A stretch of 64,000 bases of DNA from Christensenella minuta (GTDB lineage Bacteria; Bacillota; Clostridia; Christensenellales; Christensenellaceae). Below, one piece after another: positions 50,072 to 61,100 of this stretch. The first letter of the stretch is position 1. Each line of letters opens with the position of its first letter. The stretch covers positions 2,189,585 to 2,253,584 of the forward strand of contig NZ_CP029256.1 of assembly GCF_003628755.1 (NCBI RefSeq), in the 5' to 3' direction. The notes under the pieces are model-generated. The model was not told the origin of the DNA, did not search any database, and saw only the letters and a list, made by a program, of their open reading frames with translations. A program made the position numbers and the translations under genes.

Positions 50072-52045
50072 CTACTCCTGTTTTTTCACTATGCGGCGCA
50101 TCCGCACCGCCAGCATGACCGCAAGCGCCTTGCCAAGAAGCGTATTCCTTATTTTGCGGAATATACCGCCCTTAAGGAGAACCGCCGCGCCGTCTTGTAT
50201 GCCAATCTCGTTTTTCTTCGCCATTTGCGCCAGAAGCAGGAACATTGCCAGCGCCGCCGCAAAGAACAGAACCGTCATTGCCGCCACAGTATCCTGTGCT
50301 CCTGTTTGCGGCATGGAACCGTCACTGCCTGAGCCATTCGTATTTGTTTCGGGCGTATCCGTCGCCGTGCCCGTTGTACTGCCGCCATCCGGTCCGGAAT
50401 CCGGCCCGGGTGCGGGCGCGGGGGTCGGCTCCGGCGCAGGCGCCGTTTTCACGTTTACCGTGATGGGCAGCACTGCCGTATGCCCATCGTGCGTGACAAT
50501 AATCTGATTCTCGCTGACCGTGAGCGCACCATCCGGCGTATGGGTATATTCATGGTCGGCAAGCTCCCTTGTGCTGCCGTCTGAATACTTCGCCGTCACC
50601 TTCATTCCCGTCCGGTCAAAGGCTTCCCCCACCGTGTATTCCGTCTTTGTTGGCTGTGCCGTGATCTCGATGCTGGCAAGGACGGGCGCGGGCGCGTTCA
50701 CCGTAATATCGAACGCCGCCGTCTTCCGCACTCCGCCTTCCTCATAGGTGACGGTGACGGGTTTCGTCCCCGCCGTCCCCATGTCCGGGGCCGAAAGCGT
50801 ATACTCTCCGGGGGCAAGGACCTTGTCCGCCCCGCCCTCTGAGTACTTCGCCGTCACACCCAGCCCGGCCGGGTCAAAGGCTTCCCCCACCGTGTATTCC
50901 GTCTTTGTTGGCTGTGCCGTGATCTCGATGCTGGCAAGGACGGGCGCGGGCGCGTTCACCGTAATATCGAACGCCGCCGTCTTCCGCACTCCGCCTTCCT
51001 CATAGGTGACGGTGATCTGGCTCACGCCCGCCGTGAGCGCCCCCGCCGGACTGCAGGTATACCCTGTGACCACTTTGCTCGAACCGTTGGAATAGGTCGC
51101 TTCCACGACCATCCCCGCTGTTTCAAAGCTTTCGCCCTCGGTATAAACAGTTTTTAATGGCGGCGTCTTCACCGTGATGCCACTCAGTGTCACTGCTGCG
51201 GAACCGGTTTTTGTCAGGTTCACATAGTAGGTACCCGCCTCGGTCAGCGGGTCCCCCTGGTTATACGGATATTCGCCCACCGTATCGTTTTTCAACGGAT
51301 CGCCGAAGGTAACCGTATATCCTTCCGGTACGCCGCTCACAATAAGCTTTTTCGATCTTGCGATGAGGATGTTGTCGAACCATCCGTTAAAGCTGTTTTC
51401 CGCGTTGAGTGTTTCCGTATTTTTCGACGTATTGTACTGCGTTTGCGAAGGCGTCCAGTCCGTATAGGAATTTTGCGGTCCCTTATCCATCAGCGTAACC
51501 GTAATGGATGCTCCCGCCGGTGCGGAGGTCTCGTTCCCACCTGTGTCGAACCAGACCGCAACAACGTCCGGATACATAAGCGCGGGGCTCCAGTCGCCCA
51601 GCGCAAAGGGCGAAATGCTTTCCACCCCCGGCACCGCCAGCGGCGTTCCCGGCGACAGGTCCGGGCTATACAGCTCAAACGTGGATTCGTCCGTTTGTTC
51701 TTTTATGCCAAGGGTTCCCGTTTCATCCTCCGGATCGCCCTCTCCGGGTTCCGGCGTTCCGGAGGGCTCTGGTCCTTCGGATCTCTCCGCCTCTTCTTCA
51801 CCGCTTCCCCCGGCATTTGGTTCCGGCGCTTCTTGCACCGGATCCTCCTGCGTTTCGGGTCCGCCTGATTCCTCTCCGTCCGTATCGGAAACAGAAGCCT
51901 GTTCTATCGTCGTTATTTCCTCCGCGGCCGCTTCGTTGCCTTCCATCGCAACGGTTGGAACCGTCATTCCAACCATAACGGCAATCGCGGCTACAATTGT
52001 AATGATCCGCTTAAATCCCTTGCTTACTTTTCCGCTGTTATCCAT
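50072..52045 (-). CDS. Sortase-anchored protein with Ig-like (Big_3) domains
   Basis: A 657-residue protein starting at 52045 (MDNSGKVSKGF), with GGAG 9 bases upstream. Order: signal peptide (to about 35), an acidic Ser/Glu/Gly-Pro linker (to about 140), a jelly-roll-like domain, then three bacterial Ig-like (Big_3) domains with ITAQPTKTEYTVGEAFD motifs, a Pro-rich stalk and the sorting signal MPQTG. A hydrophobic helix follows, but a further 45 basic residues then trail after it, unlike the usual short basic tail. The second and third Ig domains share a 144-bp identical DNA repeat. It is one base ahead of the sortase. Confidence 0.88.
   Translation of the reverse strand: MDNSGKVSKGFKRIITIVAAIAVMVGMTVPTVAMEGNEAAAEEITTIEQASVSDTDGEESGGPETQEDPVQEAPEPNAGGSGEEEAERSEGPEPSGTPEPGEGDPEDETGTLGIKEQTDESTFELYSPDLSPGTPLAVPGVESISPFALGDWSPALMYPDVVAVWFDTGGNETSAPAGASITVTLMDKGPQNSYTDWTPSQTQYNTSKNTETLNAENSFNGWFDNILIARSKKLIVSGVPEGYTVTFGDPLKNDTVGEYPYNQGDPLTEAGTYYVNLTKTGSAAVTLSGITVKTPPLKTVYTEGESFETAGMVVEATYSNGSSKVVTGYTCSPAGALTAGVSQITVTYEEGGVRKTAAFDITVNAPAPVLASIEITAQPTKTEYTVGEAFDPAGLGVTAKYSEGGADKVLAPGEYTLSAPDMGTAGTKPVTVTYEEGGVRKTAAFDITVNAPAPVLASIEITAQPTKTEYTVGEAFDRTGMKVTAKYSDGSTRELADHEYTHTPDGALTVSENQIIVTHDGHTAVLPITVNVKTAPAPEPTPAPAPGPDSGPDGGSTTGTATDTPETNTNGSGSDGSMPQTGAQDTVAAMTVLFFAAALAMFLLLAQMAKKNEIGIQDGAAVLLKGGIFRKIRNTLLGKALAVMLAVRMRRIVKKQE
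50614..50757. repeat. Direct repeat, copy 1 (144 bp)
   Basis: Identical to 50872-51015 at a 258-bp offset. The copies encode the adjoining Ig-like domains, so the duplication is recent or maintained by gene conversion. Confidence 0.9.
50872..51015. repeat. Direct repeat, copy 2 (144 bp)
   Basis: Identical to 50614-50757, in frame with the Ig-like domain period (86 residues). Confidence 0.9.
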
Positions 52046-52142
52046 AATCCTCTTCTCCATCTGTACGCAAGCGAACGTTTCTTTGATTATAAGGCTTCCG
52101 GGAAGGGATGCGTACATCCCTTCCCGCGCCTCTCTTTTTAGG

Positions 52143-55100
52143 CTAACGCCTGCGCATTTCCCGGTAGGCCTCATAGGCCCTGACCGCCTGCTGCCTGCGT
52201 CTGCGGATCACCACGATTGCGATGAGCGCCGCAAGTACCGCGCCCGCCACGATGAACAGCGTCATCATACCCACCGGCAGGCCGCCTTCGTCGCCCGTTT
52301 TCGGGAATGCTCCCGCATAGGTCTGCGACTGGCTGTGCGTTACCTTGTTGGTATCCTTGAACCCATCGTCCGTCGGACTATTTGGGTCTTCGCCCGGTGT
52401 GGGTTCCTTCACCTGCGCAACGTTGTCGATGCTGACGGTTCCGGCCTGCTTCAGTTCGTTTACCGTGACCCCAAAGCTTACGGTTACGGTTTGTCCCGGA
52501 CCGATCTCGGGGATCACCCACAGAAGTCCGTCCTTGCCGCCTACCTGCGTGCTTGCGGCTGTTATACCGGAAACGCTGCACTGAGCAGAGCCTGCTGCAA
52601 GCGCCGTGCCGTCCGGTACCGCGTCGCGGATGACTACGTTCTTTGCCGCGCCTTCGCCCTTGTTCGATACGCTCACCTTATAGGTGATCGTATCTCCGGC
52701 CTTCACTTCCGTTCCGCTTTCCGGGTCGGACGACTTCACTGCTTCAAGCACCGGTTCTTTGACCACATGGTACGTGGTCTCCGTTACCTTCGTGGTCTCT
52801 TCGCCTGCGTAGACCGGATCTCCCTTCTTATGGCCGTCCGTATCTTCCTCGTAGAAGAGGCCCGCGTTATTCTTGTCTTCGAGCATACCGGTATTTTCAA
52901 ACACCTTGGAAAGCTCGTATACCGAGGTGGCCGGGTCGTCCGTCGTTTTAGGCGCCGTCACACGGAACGTGAGGTACGCCGTTTCTCCTTCGGAAAGCCC
53001 GCTTACAATCCATTCGACCCCGTTTCTCAACTGGCCCTCAGGCGTAGCCACCTGTTTTACAGCCATAGAGGTCACTTTGGCCTTCGAGCCCGTGACTGCG
53101 TTTTGGATGCTGCCCGCTGCCGAACCTTCCACAAAGGCCGTGCCCTCCGGGATCGCGTCTGTAACGGCGAGGTCTCCGCTCGCCGCGCCTATGCGCGTCA
53201 CCCGCAGGCGGTATTCTATGGTCTGCCCGCGCTCCGTTTTTACCGGCGCGTTTTGCGTGCCGCGGTCTTCAGCCTGCGCGGTGCCCGATTCGATTACCGC
53301 CGCCGTCTTGGTGATGGCGGAAGCGCCTGTCCCGGTCTTATGCGTTACCACATTCGATTCTTCCGTTACCGGTGTCCCGGTGCCCGGGTCGTATGTGACG
53401 GCCGCCTGATTTAAGAACAGCTTCGCCGTCTCGCCGTCCGCGAGCTTTTCGACGACTGCCCTAAACCGGAAGCCCGTAACGCCCTGCGGTACGCTTTGCG
53501 CCGTCCACGTGATTTCACGCGTCGTGCTGTTATAAGCGCTGTCCGCAACCGCCGTGACCGTTCCATCCGGGCTGATGATCTGAATGCTGCCCGGTACGAA
53601 GGCAAGGCCCTGCGGTACGGTATCCTTCACCGTCACGTCATTTACCTTATCCGCCGCGCTCATCTGCATCGTGTAGGTGATCGCCTGTCCCTGCCTTACC
53701 TCCGCCGCATAAGACTCTCCGCTTCCGCCCATCGGGTCCGAAGTTTTTACGAACGTATGCGTCTGGTGCTGCACCTCGTTCGACGGGTCGTACGCGTCTA
53801 CCGGCGGCGTCTCTTCAGCCGGGTCTACCGGCGGGTTCGGATCGGTTGGATCGGGCACATAGGAGTAGCCAACGTTCGTGATTACGCCCGGATCGCTGTC
53901 CTTCACTTCATTTACCGTGACCTTGAAGCTCAGTTCGATCGTGTTCTCGCTGCCTGCCAGTATCTCGGCGATCTTCCAGTCGATCCGGTTCTCGCCGGCC
54001 GTGTACGTGCCGCCCGTCGCTTCCGCGGAGCCTGCCACATACGTCGTTCCTTCCGGAATAAAATCTGCGACGCGCACGTCTGTTGCGGCTGCCTGGCCTG
54101 TGTTTACAAGCGTCAGCCTGTAGGTGATTTCGCCGCCTTCCCTCACCACCGGGATCAACCCGTTTGCTGCCGGGCTTGCCGGATCGGAGGACTTGGTCAT
54201 CGTCACCTTCGGTTCTTTTACCTCATGATAGGTGATCTCCGTGGGTACTTCGTACTCTTCTGCCGCAAAGACGTTGTCTCCTGCCGTATACTGCGTCCTG
54301 TTGCCATCCTTATCGACAACCGTTACCGTTTCCGTATGCGTCGTTTCCTTCATTGCCTGGTCGGTCATGGCCGCCTGGTTCGTATACGTCTTTTGCAGTT
54401 CGTACTCTTCCGTTGCCGGGTCGTCGCTCGTTTCAGGTGCGTTCACACGGAATGTGAGGTAAGCCTGTTCGCCGTCCGAAAGGCCGTTTAATATCCACCG
54501 TACGCCGCCTGCCGTCATCTCCGCCGACTTCACCGCCGCCGTCGATCCGCTGGCTGCGTTCTTGATCTCGCCGGTGATAGAGCCTTCTACGAGCGAGCAA
54601 TCCTTCGGGACCGGGTCTATAACCACGATGTCCCCGCTCTTCATTCCATCCGCGCCGGTATTTGTCACCGTCAGGCGGTATTCCACCGTCTGCCGCCGCT
54701 CCGTATAGACCGGAGCGGCCTGCGTGCCGCGGTCTTCATCCTTTGCAGTACCGGATTCAGATTCGATAACTGCCGCCGTTTTGGTGATTTCCGCCCAGCG
54801 GCTGCGCACCTCGTGCGTTACCTCCTTCGTCGGAGGATACTCCACGTCTTCCTCTTCGCCCGGGTTGTCCTGCTTCATGACCGCATGGTTTTTCAGTTCC
54901 TTCTTTGTTTCGCCTTCGGCGAGGCGGTCTACCTTCACCTGCACCTGGAAGTTTGACGTTCCCCAAGGGAGGTCAACCTGCGGCCAGGTAACGACGCCGC
55001 CCGCATAAGCGGTATCCTCGTCCACAGTCACCCGTTCCGCACCCGCCAGCTGGTAGCTGACCGATCCGGCGACCAGGCTCACGCCGTCCGGCAGAGTGTC

Positions 55101-58100
55101 TGTGATGACTGCGTTTTTCACGCCGCCCGCAGGCGCCGTCGCCGTAATGTTGTACGTGATGATATCGCCTTCTGAAACCTGCCCCGGGTTTACGAGGCTG
55201 CCGTTTTCATCCACCGTGCCGCCCGCAGGGGTACTCGTCTTTTCGTAGTACGCCGTCGGGTTGTTAACCTCGTTGGTCGGCTTATCCGGATCTTCCGGGT
55301 CGCCCGGGTCTTTCGGGGTTTCGTTGCCGTTGTCATGCAGCGCCGCGTTCACAATTCTGGCCGGGACGTCCTCCGGACTGAACTCGTCTACCGTTACCGT
55401 AAAGGTAACAGAGACCGCGTTTTCTTCACCCATCAGCACCTCTTCGAGGTTCCAGTTCAAGCACTGTTTGCCGTTCACCGTTTTGAGGGAACCGCTGTGG
55501 CTCGCGCTGCCGTCCTTGTACGTCGTACCTTCGGGGATATAATCCCTCAGCGTCACGTTCTGCGCGTCAGCTGTGCCCGAATTCACTGCCCTGAGCGTAT
55601 AGGTAATCTCTTCGCCCGGCGCCACCAGCCTTCCCTGAACGTCCGGGTCGCCGCCGACCATCTTGTCGCTGGTCTTCGTGACGACGATCTTCGGCTCCGT
55701 CACTTTATGATAGGTTGTTTCCGAATCCTTATCGTATTCGTCCTTGCCGTATACCGCGCTGCCGTCTTCATTCACGGCGTCTTTTTTATCTTCGTCCACC
55801 AGGTTCGCTGTGTTTTCAAAGATATATACGCCTCTTTCACCTGCCGTAGTAGGCGCCGTTACACGGAAGGTAAGCAATACTTCCTCACCGGGGGACATGC
55901 CGTTTATGATCCACTGCATGCCGTCCGCCGTCAGCGTACCCGCGCCCACGGTCGCCGTGGAGTCTGCCGCCGCCGTTGTAAGAGCGCCTGTCGCGCTGCC
56001 GTCCACATAGGCTGTGCCGTCCGGAATCGGGTCTGTCACGATGAGGGGCCCGCTCTTAGCGCCCTTTGCGCCCGTATAGCTCACGCGCAGGTGGTATTCC
56101 ACGGCCTGCGAAAGCTTGGTGTCTACCGGAGCCTCGGCGGTGCCGCGTTCTTCGGCGCCTGCCGTACCGCTGACAATAAGCGCCGCCGTCTTGGTGATAT
56201 CCGCATTGCCTTTCAGCACCTCGTGCGTAATCGTGTTGGTGTCTTCGTCGATGCGGTTGCCGTTGCCGTCATTCATCGAGGCATGCGCCGTATTTTCATA
56301 CAGCATGTAGCTTTTCCCCGGAAGGAGCTTATCTGCCGCCGCGCTGAACACGAACGCCGTCTGTCCTGCCGGAACATCTGTTTTTGGCCATGTGATTACG
56401 CGGGTATCCGCATTATAGGCGCTGTCCGGAACCGGCACCTTAGTGCCGTCCGGCGTTACGTAATAGATGCTGCCCGGCACAAGAATCATGCCCTCGGGCA
56501 CGGGATCCGTTACTTCAAGTTCCGTTACCGGCTGCTCCGCATTGAACTGCACCGTGTATTTCACGAGCTGCCCCTGCTTTACCTCTGCGGCGCTCGACGC
56601 ATCGTTCCCGCCCATCGGGTCGGATACCTTCACCAGCGACGTGAGCTGGTGGTTTACCTCGTTGGTCTTATCATACGATTCGTCCGGCCGATCCGGGTCT
56701 TCGGGATTTTCTTCACCTGGCCCCGGCACGCGGAAGAGTGCGCCGTTTGTCACGATGCCCGAGGTCTCGCTTTCTGCAAGGCCTCCGACCGTCACCTTGA
56801 ACGATACTGTGGCTTCGCCGTCCACGGCGATCTCCGGAATCACCCAGTCGATCTGCGTTTTGCCCGCATCCGCCGTGCCGCCCGCCGTGATGCTTCCATC
56901 CACAAGCGTCGTGCCCGCCGGTACGTAGTCGCGCACCTGCACGTTCTTTGCGGCCGCGAGTCCGCTGTTCCCAAGCGTGATCTGATATTCGATCGTATCG
57001 CCCGCTTTGACCACCGGGATCAGTTCTCCCGGCGCGGGGCTTGCCACGATGCTGCTCTTCACAGCCGTCACCAGCGGCTCTTTCACCTCATGCCATGTTT
57101 TTTCCGAAGATTTCTCGTATTCTTTTTCTTCATATACCTTGTCCGCCGTGGTGCGGCGCGTTTCATTGCCGTTCTCATCCACTATGGTCACGGTTTCGGT
57201 ATAGGTCTTTTCGCTCATCGCCTTATCCGTCATGTGCGCGATATTATCGAACACGCGGGATAGCTCATATGCTTGCGTAGCCGGATCGTCCGTCGTTTCC
57301 GGCGCGGTCACACGGAACACGAGCGTTGCGGTCTCGCCTGCCGACATGCCGGAAAGCGTCCATTTCACGCCTGTCCCCGTCACTTCCTTCACGGAGGTTG
57401 CCGTACTGGTCCCGCTGGCGCCGCTGAATACAGCGTCCGCCTGCGAGCCGTCAACATATGCCGTGCCTGCCGGGAAGTTGTCCGTCACCACGATATCGCC
57501 GCTTTGAAGCGCTTTTGACCCGGTATTGGTCACGCTGAGGCGGTATTCCACCACCTGCAAAAGCTTCGTTTCCACCGGTGCGGTTTGCGTACCGTTGTTT
57601 TCCGCAAGCGCGCTTCCGTCCTCGATCAGCGCCGCCGTCTTATGAAGCTCCGCACGGCGCGTATTCACCATGCTCGAGGTTTCCGTCGTCTGCCTTGGCT
57701 CCGTACCCGGCGTACTAACGACCGCCGTGTTTTTAATCTCGAGGCTGTCCGTTCCTTCCGCGAGTTTATCGGCCATTGCCCGGAAGACAAAGGTCGATTC
57801 TCCTGCCGGAACGTCTACCGTCGGCCAGTAAACCACGCCGTCGAGGTATTCGCAACCTGTCGATACGGGCCGTCCGCCTGCGAGCGTGTAGCGGATGCTG
57901 TTCTTCACGAGGCTGAGGCCGTCCGGAAGCTCATCCGATATTTCAACCCCCTTGACGCTTTCGGAAGCGTAAAGGCGGATCGTGTAGGTGAGGATATCGC
58001 CTTCGCGGACATCGCCTGCGGGGCTTACTTCCTTCACCATCACCATCACCGGGTTCTTTACCTCATTGGTGGGAGTGCCGGGGTCGGGGTCCTCAGGGTC

Positions 58101-61100
58101 CTTCGGCTCGCGGTTTCCGTTATCGTGCAGTGCCGCGTTCCGAACCGTGACGGGCGTGCCGCCTTCCGGGATCTCGTCCACAGTGACCGTGAACGTCACC
58201 TCCACCGTTTCTCCGACCGCGATGGCCGGAATGTTCCAATTCACATACTCCTTGCCGGACGCGCCCGCTTTCAGCTCACCGCCGTTAGAAGCGCTGCCGT
58301 CCCTGTACGTCGTCCCGTCCGGGATATAGTCGCGTACCGTCACGTTCTGCGCGTCCGCTGCGCCCGTGTTCGATACGTGGACCGTATACGTAATCTCGTC
58401 GCCGGGTTGTACGTATTTGCCCAGCACCTCGCTGCGGTCCGTCTCGTCGAACATCTTATCGCTCGTTTTATAGGCTTCGATGTTTGCCTTAAGGTAACCG
58501 TTCACAAACGATGCGTTTGCGCCGTCCGTGCCGATACTGCCGGAAACCGTCCCGCCCGCTGGGCTTTCCTGTGCATAGTTTGTTTTTGCGCTTTCCGTCA
58601 CTTCAAACGTGCTGCCAAGCGCAATGTTCCCGAATACGGCCTTTTGGCCGCCGGCGAGGGTAAGCTTGCCTTCACTGTCCGTCGCAAAGGGTCCGCCCGC
58701 CGTGATCTCCGTGCCGGCCTGCTTGTCGTACAGCCTGTAGGCCTGGTTTGCGTACGCCGTGCCGCCCACCTTGACGGTAAACTCGAACGTATCGCCTTCC
58801 GGCGCGCCTTCGCCCGTCACCGTCTTATCGATTTCGAGGCTGCGCTTCGGCTCGTAGCTGTTGGTGAACGCCGCCAACGCGCCGCCCTCCGTCACCGTGC
58901 CGTCATAGCCAGCTGACGGCGTCGTCACATAATCCTCCGCGGATGCTTCCATGATTTCATACGTACTGCCCACCGGGATGTTGCTGAATACAGCCTTCCG
59001 GTTGCCCGTAAGCTTCATCTGTCCGCCGTCGTCCGTTGCGTACGTTCCCGGTATCTGCACGCCTGTCGTAAGGTTATAGAGCTTGTATTCCTTGTTGGCA
59101 TACTCTGCTCCGTTCACCTTCACTGTGAAGGTGAATTCATCGCCCGACGGTGCTCCGTTGCCCGTCACCGTCTTTGAAACCACGATCTCCCTTGACGGTG
59201 CATAGTGGTTTGTAAATACCGCCGCCGAGCTGTTGTCCGCGGCGACGGTGCCCCTGCCGCCTGTCTGCGTCGCTGTATAATCGCCGTTCGGCGTCTCTTC
59301 CACTTCGTAAGGCGTCCCCGCGGCGATCCCTTCAAAGACCGCGTACTGCCCCGCCGTAAGCCGGAGCCTGCCTTCGCCGTCCGTCGCGTAGGAACCCGCG
59401 ACCTCAACGCCGTCCGCGCCATAGAGCTTGTATTCCTTATTCGCGTACGCGCTGCCGCCTACAGTGACCGTGAACTCGAACGCCGCGTCCGCCGGGGCAT
59501 TTTCGCCCGTCACGACCTTTTTCACCGTCAGGCTGCGCTTGGGCCCGTAACTGTTGGTAAACGAAGCCGTAGAGCCGCTCGCCGATATATTGCCCGATGC
59601 GGCTGCGCCGCCCTCCGGATTCGTCTGCGCGTAGTCCGCCTTGGGCGTTTCCGTCACTTCGTAAGGCGTGCCCACCGTGATGCCGGTAAACACCGCTTCC
59701 TGGTTTGCTTTAAGCGCAAGCTTTCCTTCGCCGTCCGTCTGGTATACGCCGATCTGCTCTATGCCGCCTTCATACAGCTTGTATGCCTTGTTTGCATAGG
59801 CGCTGCCGCCCACCTTGACGGTGAACTCGAACGCATCGCCTTCCGGCGCGCCGCTGCCCGTCACCGTCTTCTTGACGGTAAGCCCCTGCTTCGGTTCGTA
59901 GTTATTGACAAACGAAGCCTGGCCGCCGTTTTCGGAGATATCTCCGTCTACGGTAGTCTGTTCCGACGTATAATTGTCCTTCGCATCCTCCGTCACTTCA
60001 TACGTGCTGCTTACGGCAATGCCGTCAAAGACTGCTTTCTGGTCCGCTTCAAGCTGAAGCTGGCCGCCCTTGTCCGTCATATAGCTGCCCGGGATGAGGA
60101 CCGGGCTTGCCGGGTCGCTCACGTCGTACAGCCTGTATTCTTTATATTTGTATACCGCTCCGTCCACCTTCACGGTGAAGGTGAACTTGTCGCCGGACGG
60201 AGCCGTAAAGCCCGTACTTGCCGTTACGCTCTTGCCGACCTCGAGGCTGCGCCTCGGCGCATAATGGTTCGTGAATACCGCCGCGGAACTGTTGTCCGCA
60301 GCGATGCGTCCCGAGACGTCTGCCGCGGACGTCTGGTAATCCGCAGCCGCGGCTTCCGTCACCTCATATTTAAGTCCCGCGACAATGCCCTCAAAGACCG
60401 CCTTCTGCCCCGCCTTGAGCGTGAATTTGCCGTCCGCGGACGTCTGGTAGGCGCCGGAAATTTCGTTTCCGTCCGCGCCGTACAGCTTGTATGCCTTGTT
60501 CGCGCAGGCTTCTTCCGAAACCTTAAGCGTGAACTCAAACGCATCGTCCGGGGCTGTAAGGCCTTCTTCCGCCGTTACCGTCTTTTGCACCGTAAGGCTG
60601 CGCAGCGGTTCGTAATTGTTCGCGAACTGCGCCACGCTGCCCGCGGAGGAAATGTTCCCGCCCGCGCTTGTCTGGTCCTGCACATAGTCCTCTTTTGCGT
60701 CCTCGGTTACTTCATAGGCCGAATTTAAGAGGATGCCGCCGAATACCGCATACTGGCCGCCCTTAAGGCTCAGCTTGCCTGCACCGTCCGTCATAAACGG
60801 TGCGCCGTCCGTCATCTCCGTGCCATCCGCGTTGTACAGCTTGTATTCCTTGCCCGCATATGGGGCGCCGTCCACCTTGACCGTAAAGGTGAACGCGTCT
60901 TCCGCCGGAGCGCCTGTGCCCGTAACGACCTTTTTGACCGTGAGGCCCTGTTTGGGCGCATAGGTGTTGTCGGCATAGATGCTTACGTCGTCCATGCCCA
61001 CGGTCCCGGCGGCGGAATCGCCGGAGGGCAGGTACTGGGACGTATAGCCGTCCTTTGCGCTCTCCACGAATTCATAAGTGGTGTTCACCGGAAGGTCCGC

